The notes beneath the pieces are model-generated. The model saw nothing but the letters and a program-made list of their open reading frames with translations, was not told where the DNA came from and made no database searches. Shown here one piece after another: positions 48,457 through 61,600 of a stretch of 64,000 nucleotides of DNA. Source of the DNA: Bilabrum cf. latius. Its lineage: Eukaryota; Bigyra: Bicosoecida; Bigyra; Bicosoecida. The DNA lies in the NCBI GenBank assembly GCA_965178125.1, contig OZ237751.1, positions 496,001 to 560,000 of the forward strand. Reading direction: 5' to 3'. How positions within the stretch are numbered: the first letter of the stretch is position 1; every line of letters starts with the position of its first letter. Both the position numbers and the translations under genes were made by a program.

Positions 48457-48860
48457 CTCATCGGATTCATCCAGAGTGTCCGGTGTGCATGCAACAATCG
48501 ACTCGCCCATGCCTGATTGCCGATGCTGCGACATGTATTTTTTATATTTTCAGATCACAGCGCTTCTGAGATGCATCGCTGGGATCCATCACCCGAGCGC
48601 GAGGCTACTGCAGCAAGAACTCACAAGAGCTGTCTCTCAGCCTAGCTCACCCACCTCATCCTTCCCTGTCTGGCGCTTGCACCCCTCTTCCCCTATTCGG
48701 ACCGCCAATCTTGCTCGTGCCTCACCGACCCTGCCCGACCGCTCGTTCGCACCTCAAATGTGCTGCACCGAGCGCAAAAAATACTCTCAGAGACCGTGTT
48801 GGCCCTACCATCGATGCCAGCAACCGTAAGCATTGCGCCTAATGACAATCTACACCATAA
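48457..48860. other. Intergenic between convergent FN3/Tudor gene and copy D
   Basis: 404 bp containing both 3' ends. An ORF at 48425-48829 (+) overlaps the FN3 stop out of frame and has no recognisable content. Nothing else is supported. Confidence 0.3.
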
Positions 48861-51800
48861 TTAGCTTGGTGCAGTAATGCAAATCTCTGCCAATGATGCC
48901 AAACAAACCAGTATACCGCCCACCCAGACGACTCCTACCGCCTACGCACGTTGCCAAGCATACACCGCGGGCGATGCACTGAGCAGATCCTCGCCTACAC
49001 CTGCGTAGCACAGTCCGAAGCCATTCGGATCACTCGCAAACGTGCAAGCACCAGCAAGCCCTAATGCAACGAGAACGACACAATCTTCAGCAAGTATAAT
49101 TGGCACAGACTGCTGAAGAAACAATGTCCAAGCAACAGCAAGGCCGCGAGTTCGCAGTTTCGTGAAACCGTCCTATATCGAGTCGCGGGCGGCGTGCTGC
49201 TCGCTCGGAGCGACACGGGATCCTGTCTCCCCTCGAGGAACAGGTGGTACGCGTGGCTCGCTAGAACCCATAGGTAGCATGGCCGATTGACTCGCCTGAG
49301 CCCCAGCGTTCAAGCCAAGCAAACTAGCCCGCACTGGGCTACTGGAATTCCCCGAGCTAACAGCACAGGAGCCACAGTGGCTACTGTCACCATCTAATTC
49401 GCAGAGATGCAGATTCTCTACCAGGAGCCATGGATGTAAATCAAATCCCAGTACTGCAACTACGCGCAAAAAAGCAAACACAGAGGGCGAAAACATCGCA
49501 GCCCGCTATATCCTGACACGGAACCACTCCGATTCTTCGCTCTCGGTCGCACATTCGCTGATTGGCGCAGCTATTCTGGCTCCGTCATGCTGAGCATCGA
49601 CTTTCATGTCGTATTCAATCCGCTCAAACTCAAGTTCTATCCCGAGAATGTCGCCCCTCGGCTGTGAATTCGACATCGAGTCGGTCTACCACACGACATT
49701 CTCGTCGTCAACCTCCTCCTGGGCATCTTGGCTCGAGACAAGAAACGAACCAAAGCCAAACACGAGATGAACGCAAAGCCGTACCAGACCTGCTACTACT
49801 AGACCAAGTATGATGGACCAAGAAGAAGCAAGGAGCTTGGCTCTAAAGAGAGCCTGTGCGAGCGTCCACAACAGCGCCACGCGGCACAACGAATGTAACG
49901 ACCGACACACGATCCCAGCGTCAGATAGCAGCGACAGACGCACACGACCACCCAAGCAGCCCTCGCGCACATACACACTCAGCAGCCACACTCCCACTGA
50001 CACATACATACTCACACACACCAACTGAGCCCATGTGCCGCCCCGAGACATCCACTCAGACCAGGACAACTCGCAGTCTACTGCATACGACACACCGGCA
50101 TACCCCAAGCAAGGCAGCTCCACACGACATGACACGCTCGACGAGTCCACAGCCAGCAGCCACGTGCCTGCCAGAGCGCCCGCTCGATCCCCGCGCAGCA
50201 CATGCAACGCGCGGTCGCACACAGACCCAGCTGACATGGAACGCAGATGTACCAGTCCAGGCACTTGCGTGGCGAATTCGAATGCACTCGCTCCAATGCC
50301 CACATGTACACGCACGCGCATCCACAGCTGCGACGCATTTAGCGATGCGCCTGGGGGAGCTGGCACGGCTGGTGATGTCTCCACATCCACCACACGCACC
50401 TCCCAGGAACGCACCACATCGCCCTCCCCTTCGCCCGCCAGGTCCTTCAGGTCGTCCAGCACATCGGCCTCCAGCCACCGCAGCTGATCTACAGACGGCG
50501 ATGGGTAGTCCAGCCCGGGCGCCTGGCCAGCGAAGTCATCGCCCCACGACTGAGCCGCGGGCCACCGGTTCCGGTCGAACACCAGGTCGAATACCAGCCA
50601 GCCCCGGCTCGACATCGACCGACGCGCCCACCCATCCCGGTACCGGCCCGGCCGAGGCAGCCAGTCGCCCCGTGCCGGCCCGTCCCTCACACACTGCAGA
50701 CCAGGCACCACGTCCCTGTACCCACTCTCGTTGCTGTACGATGGCCCCGATGCACTGCCATGCATCATGCGCAGCTCCCCGCGCGCAGGCGCATACCCAA
50801 GCCGACCCACATCGTACAGCTCCCCATCCGCCGCCAGCGACGGGAAGCCCAGCCAGTACGAGTACCACACTCGCGTGATGCTGCTGGCCATCGACCAGCC
50901 AGAGCCAGGGCCTGCCCCTCCTGATGCCAGCCGGGCCTCCACGCCTGCATCCACAGGGATGTGATCCGGGTCATCGCACACGGCCATCACGGCGGCTCGG
51001 CCCTGGAAGTACCCGTACACGTTGGTCCTGTATGGCGTCCATTGCCCGTTGGTGATGTTGGGCAGAGTGTGATTGGGGAAGGGCGGGTATGCCCTGGCGG
51101 TGACGACGCCTCTGTATGTGGCGATGGGACCGACAGCAAGGCCCTTGTCTGCCGCCGTAGCCGTGCATTTGGTCGGACCTTGTCTTGGTGCTTGGCGCTG
51201 CTGACTGTCGACGATATTGGTCCGATTCCGTGGCACATAGCGGCCTCTTCGAGCCGGGCGGTACTTGCCATCAAAAGCCAAAAATGGCTGCATTTGTCCC
51301 CCGATCATGGTAGCCATACCGTTCTGGCCAGCCGGCATGTCGATCGGAACCAAGGAGCTCCTGTACCGACTGAAGTCCACGTCGTACGACAGAGCGCATC
51401 CGATGCGAGCTGTAGGGAACAGACTAGTCACGGCATCGCTGCTGGCATAGTCACTCAGCAGCTGCTGCATGCGCGGGTCCTGTCGGTCGGTGATGTTGCC
51501 CGTATCGGGGGCACATGACCTGGAAGCAACACAGGACACGTCATCGAGCAGAACCACACCGATTGATTGGGTACTGTATGCAAGTTGGCCACATAACAAG
51601 TCTAATTTGGGACTCTCCGCCGCCCTTGCACTATGGGCTTTTGTAAATGTGCTTGCATTGACTGGTGCCAGGGTCGATCCCGGCGTGTCCAGCATCATAG
51701 CCACCACGTGCCCACGGTTCACGCGCCAGGCGTAGTCTGCTGTCTCCCCACGGATCGTCGCATCTGCATCGTACGGCAGCACGGCAATGGTGCCTGGGGG

Positions 51801-53049
51801 GTAAACTGTGGTGACGGCCTGGTGCCATTTGGGCGTCTGCTGCGCTGCTGACAGGCCAGATGGTCTCCGGGACAGATCTACCTTGGACTACACGCACACT
51901 GCTCTTGGTCGAAGGCGGATGCCGTATTGCTCCACCTGCTTGGTGGTGCCACTGCGGAGATTACCGATGGACTGGTTGCTTACTGGCTTCGTGGGACATG
52001 GCGTGGCTTCACGAAACTTGCTGCTGCTGAGTGCAGGATATCCCGTCCCCTGGATGGGCCACACGGTGCTCTGCAGGCACACGTCAGTCGGGTCCACGGG
52101 CTGGTCCATGGGGGAGCAGGCGGGGTCGAACCACGACTTGGGGCAGTCCACTCCACCCATCACCATACAGACGCGGAAAGCAGACCCATCCTACCCAATA
52201 AGTACGACCTGAGACCCCTGTATAGTCTCTGTCGGACTGTAAACCTCTCGGTTGCCTTGGTACTGTTGCGTGCCGGAGTAGATGTTGTAGGTTCTGCTGA
52301 TGATGGGATTGCGGGAGCTACTCCGTATACTTGAGAACCAAACCTCAAGCGTATATGGCTCAACTACTCTCGGTGGCGGGAAAATGCCTTGCTATTTCTG
52401 TTGCGGCACGATCCCTAGTACAGGCGGTTGCAACTACGGCGAGGCTGCCCCGGGAATGTACTACTACGTTCCAACAGCCGGAGTCACTCCCGGGTAGCCA
52501 GCATACTGAGACATATGTGCTACTTGGGAATCAATCATAGGCCCAGCATGCCACCTCCAATGATGGGTCTGCAGTGATGAATCTGAGGACACGGGCGGAA
52601 GATTCCATGGCTGCAATACCAAGCCTTCAGGGCCATCTGAGGCAACGTCGTCCCTAGATACGAAGGTTGCCTAGTTTGATGCCAGTATTCGATCTGATCT
52701 ATTGCTTAAACTTCCTATTCCTAGTCGAGATGGCCCATGAGACACGAACCACCCATCTGCAGAACATGTTGTAGGGTTCGCTGACAAGGAGCAATGGTTG
52801 TAGCTTTTTGTGTTACAATCTCCGCGATTTCAATGGGTTGTATATTCTCTCACTAGGATATAATTTCAAGGGTCCAGCATCCTTGCCAATCTCTAAGTAT
52901 CGTTGGGCATTTGGAAGCCCAAACTCCAGGAAAGAGTTTGGTGTCGCTTCACGAATATGTCCAGCCATTGATCCCACCGATATGCTTTCAACGCTACCAA
53001 TTGTGAACAGTATATATAGAAATACTGAAGCGTGCGGAAGTTGTTGCAT
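48861..53049 (-). CDS. Surface-family copy D
   Basis: CDS is complement(join(48861..52756, 52854..53049)), 1,363 residues, ending in TAA with about 11 TAGs (including 49686 and 48942). Exon 1 carries a signal peptide (MMQQLPHASVFLYILFTIGS); the spliced junction reads Pro-Asn-Gly-Trp. Ectodomain motifs match the family (CPKSWFDPACSPMDQPVDPT, YFQGRAAVMAVCDD, PGLDYPSPS). The membrane region after WMSRGGTWAQLVCVSMYV has about four hydrophobic segments, followed by a hydrophilic tail and the C-terminal hydrophobic domain ending GVVWVGGILVCLASLAEI. It is almost identical to E at constant 4,633-bp offset from 49857 to about 51535, then diverges abruptly on both sides. Family and function unknown. 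Confidence 0.75.
49857..51535 (-). repeat. 1.7-kb near-identical block shared by copies D and E
   Basis: D 49857-51535 matches E about 54490-56168 almost base for base. Two further identity blocks lie at D 51658-51897 / E 56279-56518 and D 51960-52150 / E 56584-56775, separated by hypervariable stretches. Confidence 0.88.
52757..52853 (-). other. Intron of copy D (97 bp)
   Basis: Minus-strand donor TATCCTA|GTGAGA and acceptor GTTCTGCAG|ATGGGTGG, phase 1, at the conserved family position. Confidence 0.75.
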
Positions 53050-53295
53050 CACTTTTGAATAAGTCGAATCAGAAAAATTGACACTCGCCTCCTTGGAAAA
53101 CCAAACAAGTATGTAACGTGAAGAAACTGAGAGTCACGCGGCGCGTGACTCACGCGATCGTGCGAATCGTAATTCCCAAAATGCACAATGAAATGTTTTT
53201 CAGGTGCTACCTTGATGACAAACCATTTTTGGTGATCATCCACTTATTGCGGTCGCCCACGCTACGTTCACGGAGAAACCATGCTTTCAAACGAC

Positions 53296-56200
53296 TCAAG
53301 TTGCCGTTGCAAGGCAAATTTCTGCCAGAGATGCCAAGCAAACTAGCACCCCACCCATCCAGATGGCTCCAACTGCCTATACTCGCTGCCATACATAAGC
53401 CTGGGGCGATGCACCGAGCAGCTCCTGGCTCAAGCCGATGCTGCACATGCCGAGGCCATCACCGCCAAGCGTGCAAGCACCAGCAAGCCCAAGTGCAACG
53501 AGAACCATACAATCTTCGACCGCCCGTAGAGGCACGCCAAACCCCAATAGCTTGGACCAGATTACTCTGAATCTCCCCCTCCTCTCCTTCAAGTTGCCAT
53601 ATTCTTCTGTCTAACTCCCTTCCGTGCTGTTCGCTTGATCACCATAACTCAAGTGGTCACTGCCATCCAGTACATGCACTCTGCCAGCTCGTCCAGCTGG
53701 TGAAAACATCCGACCCACTGCATCATCACGGGGGGCTGACATACGTTCCAATGGAGGGGGTAGTTGCATTGAGCCAACCGATACAGCATCCTCGCTGCGA
53801 TGCTGCAGCAGTGATCGATGCAATCGAGGCTGCGCCTAGCCACCGGGATTGCAAGAACACCAAGCATCAATAAAAACAACTGCCTGCAAATCCCAGGCAA
53901 CGGCCGACAGGGCTCGGCTGATTGCAACCCTGGTGGGCGACAAACGGGTCATCCTCTTGAGTCTCCTCGCAAATTCCGCCTCGTCCTGGGTATACTGCGG
54001 CGGCGTTGAGCCATCGCTGCTAGCCATGGAGGTAGCACCCAGCTGTACCAATGATGCATTAGGACGGCCAGTGGGAATCGACGGCCCACTGGGCACAGAG
54101 GCGATACTCTCCAACCTACGAACCGACGGGGCAACAGACTCGAAGTGAGATGCCGGGCCGCGGCTAGCTATCAACGGAGGCTGTAAGGCAGCAAAATCAG
54201 AGCCAGATTCCTACTCATAGTAATTGCCGAGGCAGTACTGTTGCACCATACTTGAATCTTCATAATCGTCTGATGGAGTGCCAGACCCAGAGTGCACCAG
54301 CTCGTTTCCAGACGACTGCGAAGGCACCACGGTTACCAAAGACCCTGGCAGCAGATCCGGATCAAATGAAGCTCCCGCAACATCGACTCGGCACCAAACA
54401 GTTAGCACTATTCGAAATACTACGAAAATAGCTAGCCCGCAAATAATAACATCTCCTGGTCCCACAAGCAAGGCTTGGTGAAGAGCAACACCACAGGTCC
54501 ACAACAGCGCCACGCGGCACAACGAATGTAACGACCGACACACGATCCCAGCGTCAGATAGCAGCGACAGACGCACACGACCACCCAAGCAGCCCTCGCG
54601 CACATACACACTCAGCAGCCACACTCCCACTGACACATACATACTCACACACACCAACTGAGCCCATGTGCCGCCCCGAGACATCCACTCAGACCAGGAC
54701 AACTCGCAGTCTACTGCATACGACACACCGGCATACCCCAAGCAAGGCAGCTCCACACGACATGACACGCTCGACGAGTCCACAGCCAGCAGCCACGTGC
54801 CTGCCAGAGCGCCCGCTCGGTCCCCGCGCAGCACATGCAACGCGCGGTCGCACACAGACCCAGCTGACATGGAACGCAGATGTACCAGTCCAGGCACTTG
54901 CGTGGCGAATTCGAATGCACTCGCTCCAATGCCCACATGTACACGCACGCGCATCCACAGCTGCGACGCATTTAGCGATGCGCCTGGGGGAGCTGGCACA
55001 GCTGGTGATGTCTCCACATCCACCACACGCACCTCCCAGGAACGCACCACATCGCCCTCCCCTTCGCCCGCCAGGTCCTTCAGGTCGTCCAGCACATCGG
55101 CCTCCAGCCACCGCAGCTGATCTACAGACGGCGATGGGTAGTCCAGCCCGGGCGCCTGGCCAGCGAAGTCATCGCCCCACGACTGAGCCGCGGGCCACCG
55201 GCTCCGGTCGAACACCAGGTCGAATACCAGCCAGCCCCGGCTCGACATCGACCGACGCGCCCACCCATCCCGGTACCGGCCCGGCCGAGGCAGCCAGTCG
55301 CCCCGTGCCGGCCCGTCCCTCACACACTGCAGACCAGGCACCACGTCCCTGTACCCACTCTCGTTGCTGTACGATGGCCCCGATGCACTGCCATGCATCA
55401 TGCGCAGCTCCCCGCGCGCAGGCGCATACCCAAGCCGACCCACATCGTACAGCTCCCCATCCGCCGCCAGCGACGGGAAGCCCAGCCAGTACGAGTACCA
55501 CACTCGCGTGATGCTGCTGGCCATCGACCAGCCAGAGCCAGAGCCTGCCCCTCCTAATGCCAGCCGGGCCTCCACGCCTGCATCCACAGGGATGTGATCC
55601 GGGTCATCGCACACGGCCATCACGGCGGCTCGGCCCTGGAAGTACCCGTACACGTTGGTCCTGTATGGCGTCCATTGCCCGTTGGTGATGTTGGGCAGAG
55701 TGTGGTTGGGGAAGGGCGGGTATGCCCTGGCGGTGACGACGCCTCTGTATGTGGCGATGGGACCGACAGCAAGGCCCTTGTCTGCCGCCGTAGCCGTGTA
55801 TTTGGTCGGACCTTGTCTTGGTGCTTGGCGCTGCTGACTGTCGACGATATTGGTCCGATTCCGTGGCACATAGCGGCCTCTTCGAGCCGGGCGGTACTTG
55901 CCATCCACAGCTGTGTAAGGCTGGCCCTGCCCCCCAATGATCGTAGCCATGCCGTTCTGGCCAGCCGGCATGTCGATCGGAACCAAGGAGCTCCTGTACC
56001 GACTGAAGTCCACGTCGTACGACAGAGCGCATCCGATGCGAGCTGTAGGGAACAGACTAGTCACGGCATCGCTGCTGGCATAGTCACTCAGCAGCTGCTG
56101 CATGCGTGGGTCCTGTCGGTCGGTGATGTTGCCCGTATCGGGGGCACATGACCTGGAAGCAACACAACGCCCGAAGTCGAGCAGAACGCGACGTGCGCTA

Positions 56201-57637
56201 TACCAACTATGGTCAGACCCTCCACATTGCAGATCATATTTTGGGCTTGTTTGCGGATTGTTTTCATTCTGAGTCTAGTTGACTGGTGCCAGGGTCGATC
56301 CCGGCGTGTCCAGCATCATCGCCACCACATGCCCTCGGTTCACGCGCCAGGCGTAGTCTGCTGTCTCCCCACGGATCGTCGCATCTGCATCGTACGGCAG
56401 CACGGCAATGGTGCCTGGGGGGTAAACTGTGGTGACGGCCTGGTGCCATTTGGGCGTCTGCTGCGCTGCTGACAGGCCAGACGGTCTCCGGGACAGATCT
56501 ACCTTGGACTACACGCACGTGGCTTGATTTCGGATTCGAATACCGTACTACTGCAAGTAAACTGAGGCACTGCCTGGCCGTAAGTCTCCGATGGACTGGT
56601 TGCTTACTGGCTTCGTGGGACATGGCGTGGCTTCACGAAACTTGCTGCTGCTGAGTGCAGGATATCCCGTCCCCTGGATGGGCCACACGGTGCTCTGCAG
56701 GCACACGTCAGTTGGGTCCACTGGCTCGTCCATGGGGGAGCAGGCAGGGTCGAACCACGACTTGGGGCAGTCCACCACAAAAATAGAAGTGCACACACGA
56801 AACGAAGATTCAACAGCCCCTCCAACAGCAATTTGAAATCCTTGCGTGTTTGGAACTGGACCGTACACGACCCTCTGCGAGAAGCCTATCGTGCCGGAGT
56901 ATTCTGAATAGACTTGCGTGATCAGTGGGTTTGTGTAGCTGCTTCGTATGCTTGAGAACCAGGCCTCCACAGTGTACGGCTCAACCACTCTCGGCGGTGG
57001 CAGGATCATGTTCCAGTCCTGCTGCCTTACAATCCCGAGAACTGTCGGCTGCATCTAGGGCGTGGCGGCTCCAGGGAGCAGGAAGTGGGTCCCGACTGCA
57101 GCATTTATGCTCTATATTGCATGATTATTGCTATTATTTGCATAACTAGCTGGTATAAGCGGCCCGGCATCCCAAACCCAGTGCTAAGTGGCACGAGGTG
57201 CATCTGGATGCACTGGTGGGACGCTCCACGGGTGCGCAAGCAGTACGCAGGAACCGGCCGTGTTCCTTGTCGCGAGAATCCTAGACTGACTTGAGACAAT
57301 CACTCGAGTTGTACGATTTCCCAGCCCGCGAATACCTAGTGCGATGGGGCCGTCTGAGCTTAGCCAAGAAGCTGCGATGTCGGAAAAGCTGCTAGGCCTA
57401 TATTCAAGGCAGCTGTCGCGATGGGACACAACAGTGCGGCTGAAGTATATAGACCGTCTTACAGTTACAGATAGTCTTGCTTTCTACGAGTTCGTGGTGA
57501 CCCCCGGTCAACGTGCCGAGTTGTATCATCGAATTGGGAGCAGCTACCCGGATTTCGTGAACTATCGAAGAGAAAGCAATGCAATAACAAGAGCACAAGA
57601 TGCAGGATAGGAAAGGTATTAATGCCACTATACTCAT
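53296..57637 (-). CDS. Surface-family copy E
   Basis: CDS is complement(join(53296..57371, 57463..57637)), 1,416 residues, ending in TGA with at least 8 TAGs (including 57055, 54211 and 53377). Exon 1 has a hydrophobic leader (MSIVALIPFLSCILCSCYCI) and ends Thr-Ile-Cys-Asn; exon 2 starts SSWLSSDGPIALGI. It carries the family ectodomain motifs and near-identity to D through the first membrane segments, then differs sharply after CRVALLWT. The cytoplasmic-type region (DGSTPPQYTQDEAEFARRLK) is unlike D. The end, AIWMGGVLVCLASLAEICLA, is homologous to D. It is a tandem neighbour of D on the same strand (246 bp gap). An earlier in-frame Met exists upstream of 57637, so the start is not certain. 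Confidence 0.72.
57372..57462 (-). other. Intron of copy E (91 bp)
   Basis: Minus-strand donor TGTAACT|GTAAGA and acceptor CATCGCAG|CTTCTTGG, phase 1, at the conserved family position. Confidence 0.75.
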
Positions 57638-57878
57638 GTTAGCAAAGGAGTTCTGTGCGGGGCCCACAGTTGAGATTCGTGCAATTCCGTTGCTGTTGAT
57701 TCGATCTGGATTCGTCAGGGTTCGCTTGCACCCTCCGTGTGGTCGCAACAATGAGATGCCATCTGGAACCACCAGAAATGCGTGAAGCAACACAACCATA
57801 AGACTATCCGTATTAGCAATCAACTGCCGCTTTGGAAGATAACGACTCAGAACCGCCGGCGCATCCCAAAGGGCACAA

Positions 57879-58641
57879 TTACAGAGCGGCCGATGCTGCA
57901 GCACCACCGCTTTCCATGGTCTTTCCCCGATCACTCGCAACACTAGAAGCACGCTTCATGCCAGGATCGCCCAGCACATCCATCCCAACCAGGCTCGCCT
58001 GCGAGCGTAGAGCCTCAGCACCTCGCCTGCCCCACCTCTCAAGCTCTGCTTTTGCCCTTGCTCGCACCATCTTCACGACTCGCTGCACGGCTCCATTCAC
58101 GTCCTGGTTGCCTACCGCTAGCGACAGCAGCTTCACGGATCGAATGAGCCGGGCTCCAGCGATGTCGCCGTTTTCACCCAGGGAGAACCGGGTCCCCAGC
58201 GCCCGAGGAGCCGCAGCTGATGCCAAGCTGGAAGGCATGGTCGATCCGCTCTTGCTCTTGCCGCTTTTGCCGGTCTTCGCACTGGCTCGCTTCCGGAGGC
58301 TGTTTTTTCTCGAAACGGAGGCCCTTCGGTGCGTCCCCTCGCCAGCCTCGGCAGTGGGATGCGCCTTTGCCTACCCGTTGGGCGCTTCATTCGCACCTCG
58401 AGGCGAGGAAAGGAGACCCATCTCGTGAGCCATGGTGCCGGCGTGGGAACCCTTGGACTCTCTGCCGGCACGTGGTGCTACGGTTTGAATGGGCGGTGAT
58501 GATGCCTTGGCTTTACTGTCCAGGCTGCCCGTCTTGGCGTCTGAGACACTACTGCTGTCGCGCTCCCCGGCTACAGGTGACTGGTCCGCATCGCTCCCGT
58601 CCTCATCCTCATCCTAATCATCGTCGTTCTCATCCTCATCC

Positions 58642-58672
<31 letters not shown>

Positions 58673-61600
58673 ATCCCTGCCGCCTGATCTGGTCCGTCTC
58701 GTCTTCATCCTCGTCGTCCTCGTTGTCATCCACCACGTAATCGCTCGCACCCGCTTCTTCTGCGGCGCTGTCTAGCGCCTCTCGACCTGCATCGCTGCCA
58801 CTCGTATTCTTGGATTTTGGACCGGTATCAGTGTCCGTGTGGGAGGTTCTGGCGGACTCGGAGGGGTCCTGTGTCGGTTGGGCCCAGGCAACGGTTCGAG
58901 TGGCGCGGCGTCGAAGATCTCGACTGCGAAGGGCACTGGGCACAGTCGTCGTACCATGCGGACGATCCGATACGGAGCCGACAACAGCGCCTGCACTCCC
59001 AGGGCCCGGTACCACCCCTTCAACATTGCTGCTATCGTTTTCGCTTGATTCCACACCGTCCAGTCGACGCCAGTGAAGCGACGACGCGGGCTGCGTGGAG
59101 GTGCGCGGGAGCGACGGCGACTCGACTGCAAAATCATCGGTCGCAACGCTAGCAGGGGGGCTGGGGGGCAGCGGCTGCGAGAGCCAATTGGATACATCGC
59201 TTTCAGCGCGGTTCCCAGCGATGATCTGCAGTGCAGTCGCCGGACCAGGCACGTCACCCCCCACGTTGCGGTTCTGGTCCTACTCATGTGCATATCTCAT
59301 ACCGTCTCGGCCCTGTGCGGCGTGTAGCCAAATCTCCGGAGCATATGCAGGTTGCGCACCACTGTCTGGTCCAGGCGGCAAGTCCTCGGTTCCAGCTGGC
59401 CGGCCTATCCAGCGATGACCACCGCCAGCACCAGTGCCACCCACGTCAGCGGCGCCGCCTGGTGAGCCGAGATCCTCGTGGTCAGCGGCATTACCATCAT
59501 CCTCTGAGTCTACTCTCCTCGGCTGCCTCACCCTCGATCGCCCCGAAGCGCCGGTTCCTCCCTCCTCCTCGGCGGATGCGCGCCCGTGCTGGAGGCTGTC
59601 AGTGGCGGCAACCGAACGCTGCGACCCTGCATCGGACATCGACCCTTGCTTCTTACTCCCCGCCTCGCTTGCTCGGCTGCTAGCACTTCCCGGAGCAGTC
59701 TTGTTTGAATCTACGCTTCCTATCGCGGCTGCGGTAGCCTTGCCGTCTTCAGTCACAGACACGGCAACTCTCTTTTTCCTTGAGCGCCTGTTGGCGGGAT
59801 CTTGCCACACAAATGGAGCATTCCTGCCGCCCCCGCTCACGCCGCGTGTTGGCGACATGCGCTGCTCCTACCTCCAGGACAAAGAAACGGGCTCGTTCCC
59901 GTCCGCAGCGGGCACGTCATCTCCCCGTTCGGAAGGTGGCGGCGATATCGAGCCCCCGATTGTGCTGGCTCGGTGACCCCCTCCGCCACCCCACGATGAC
60001 CCGCCGGAATATCCTCTCAAACGTCCATTGTCAGCGACTATCTGCAAGTCAGTGGCACCGCTTGCTGTCCCACCTGCATTTTTATCGTCTGTCACAATAC
60101 CACGACGGGCAACGCTAGCCCTCATTGCCTGGAGCTGCAGGGGGGTGATCTCGAGGCCAGCACTGGCTCGCCTCCGGTACGGTGCAGTCTAGTTCATCAC
60201 AGCGTGGGAACTGCCCAGCCCGACACGCACGATGCCTGGCGTGGAATTGGACCGCCGGATCCGCGGACCTAGGCGTGGACTGCCACCGCCTTGCGAATCG
60301 CCACTAGCAGTCGCTTCCATACTGGCGCCGGCAGGTCGCAGTCTTGCTTGCCTTTCGGTAGATTCGTTCGGCTAGCCAGTGTGCTCTCCCGTGATCTGCA
60401 GTCCATGATCGGAGCTTGAGGCAGAAGCATCGGCGGCGATGCCACGCGGGGGCTGCCGATTGCCCCTTGTATCCCTGCTGTTGCGAGAAATGTCTGACGG
60501 AATCCTGAACAGAGGATGCCCTTGCAGAGACTGCATGACTGCGTCAGGGGGCAGCGGCGACGTGACGGACGGAGAGCCGAGCTGGCCAGGCTGCCATCGA
60601 TCACACGCAGATCGAGATCGTCCCCTGGGTCTAGAAAGGATGCCACCAGCCTCTGTGCCTGTCGTGTGCGCCGCGCCGGGGGCCACCTGCATGGGGATAA
60701 AGTCCAAACCGGGACGGCTACTGTGGTTCGCGCCAGGGTTGTTGTTTCCGGTGTCGCGGCTGTCAAGGGATGCTGGCCCGCTGCGAGGCTCCGCGAAGAT
60801 GTTGCTCAGCTCGAGCCCGACCACGCCGGGGTGCGTCCCCGACTCGTTGCTGTGCACGGAGCGCCGCCGCACAGGACTTGCCATGCCGTGACGATGCCTT
60901 TGGTCTAGGGCATCCGTTGCGGCAGGGGCAATACCGCTGCCTGGCGCCTTTCCGGGCATGATGTCATAGCTGGACCGCAGATCGACAACACCTCCATCCG
61001 TGGTCTTGGAGGAGGCAGACGCACCGCCAACACCCCTCACGACGACCTGGAGGTGCGATGCGTCCGCCCGAGCTGGGCCTGAGCTGCTGCTCGCTCGGCT
61101 TCGCGCGCTACTGATCGGCTGCTGCTGTTGCTTGTGGTCAGCATCCTCACCACCTTCGCCCCCTTCTTCTGCGTCAGACCAGTCCCTTGCTGCAACCCGT
61201 AAGTCGCCTTCTATCGCCTTCACTCCAGAGGCCTTCCTGAAGATCCCATCCATTCCCGCGGCATTATCCAGCCCTTTGCGCTCCGCGTCTTCAAGTACGC
61301 GGGCAGGGAACTCCCCCGAAGCGCGTGAAGAAGTACCCAGCTGGTCCACGCCACGAAACGCACCCCCACCACCTCTGCGCCGCTTGGAGCGCGACGGCCT
61401 GTCCCCAACTTTGCGTCCATCCGGTCGATTGCCGCGCAATGACATGGACCTTAGCTTCGCGCGGCGCCTGCGGAACCTCGCTGCCTCCCTCTACACCATA
61501 GTCTTCTCCATCTGCGCGGCGGCTTTGGAGGCCCGCTGCGGCACGGCATCGACGGTGGCAAACCCTATTGCTTTGCTCTTGAGTCGCTTCTTGGCCTTGG

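Noticed and set aside
48425-48829. 135-aa + strand ORF after the FN3/Tudor gene
   Set aside because: Overlaps the preceding stop in another frame, has no recognisable motif, and lies between two convergent 3' ends.
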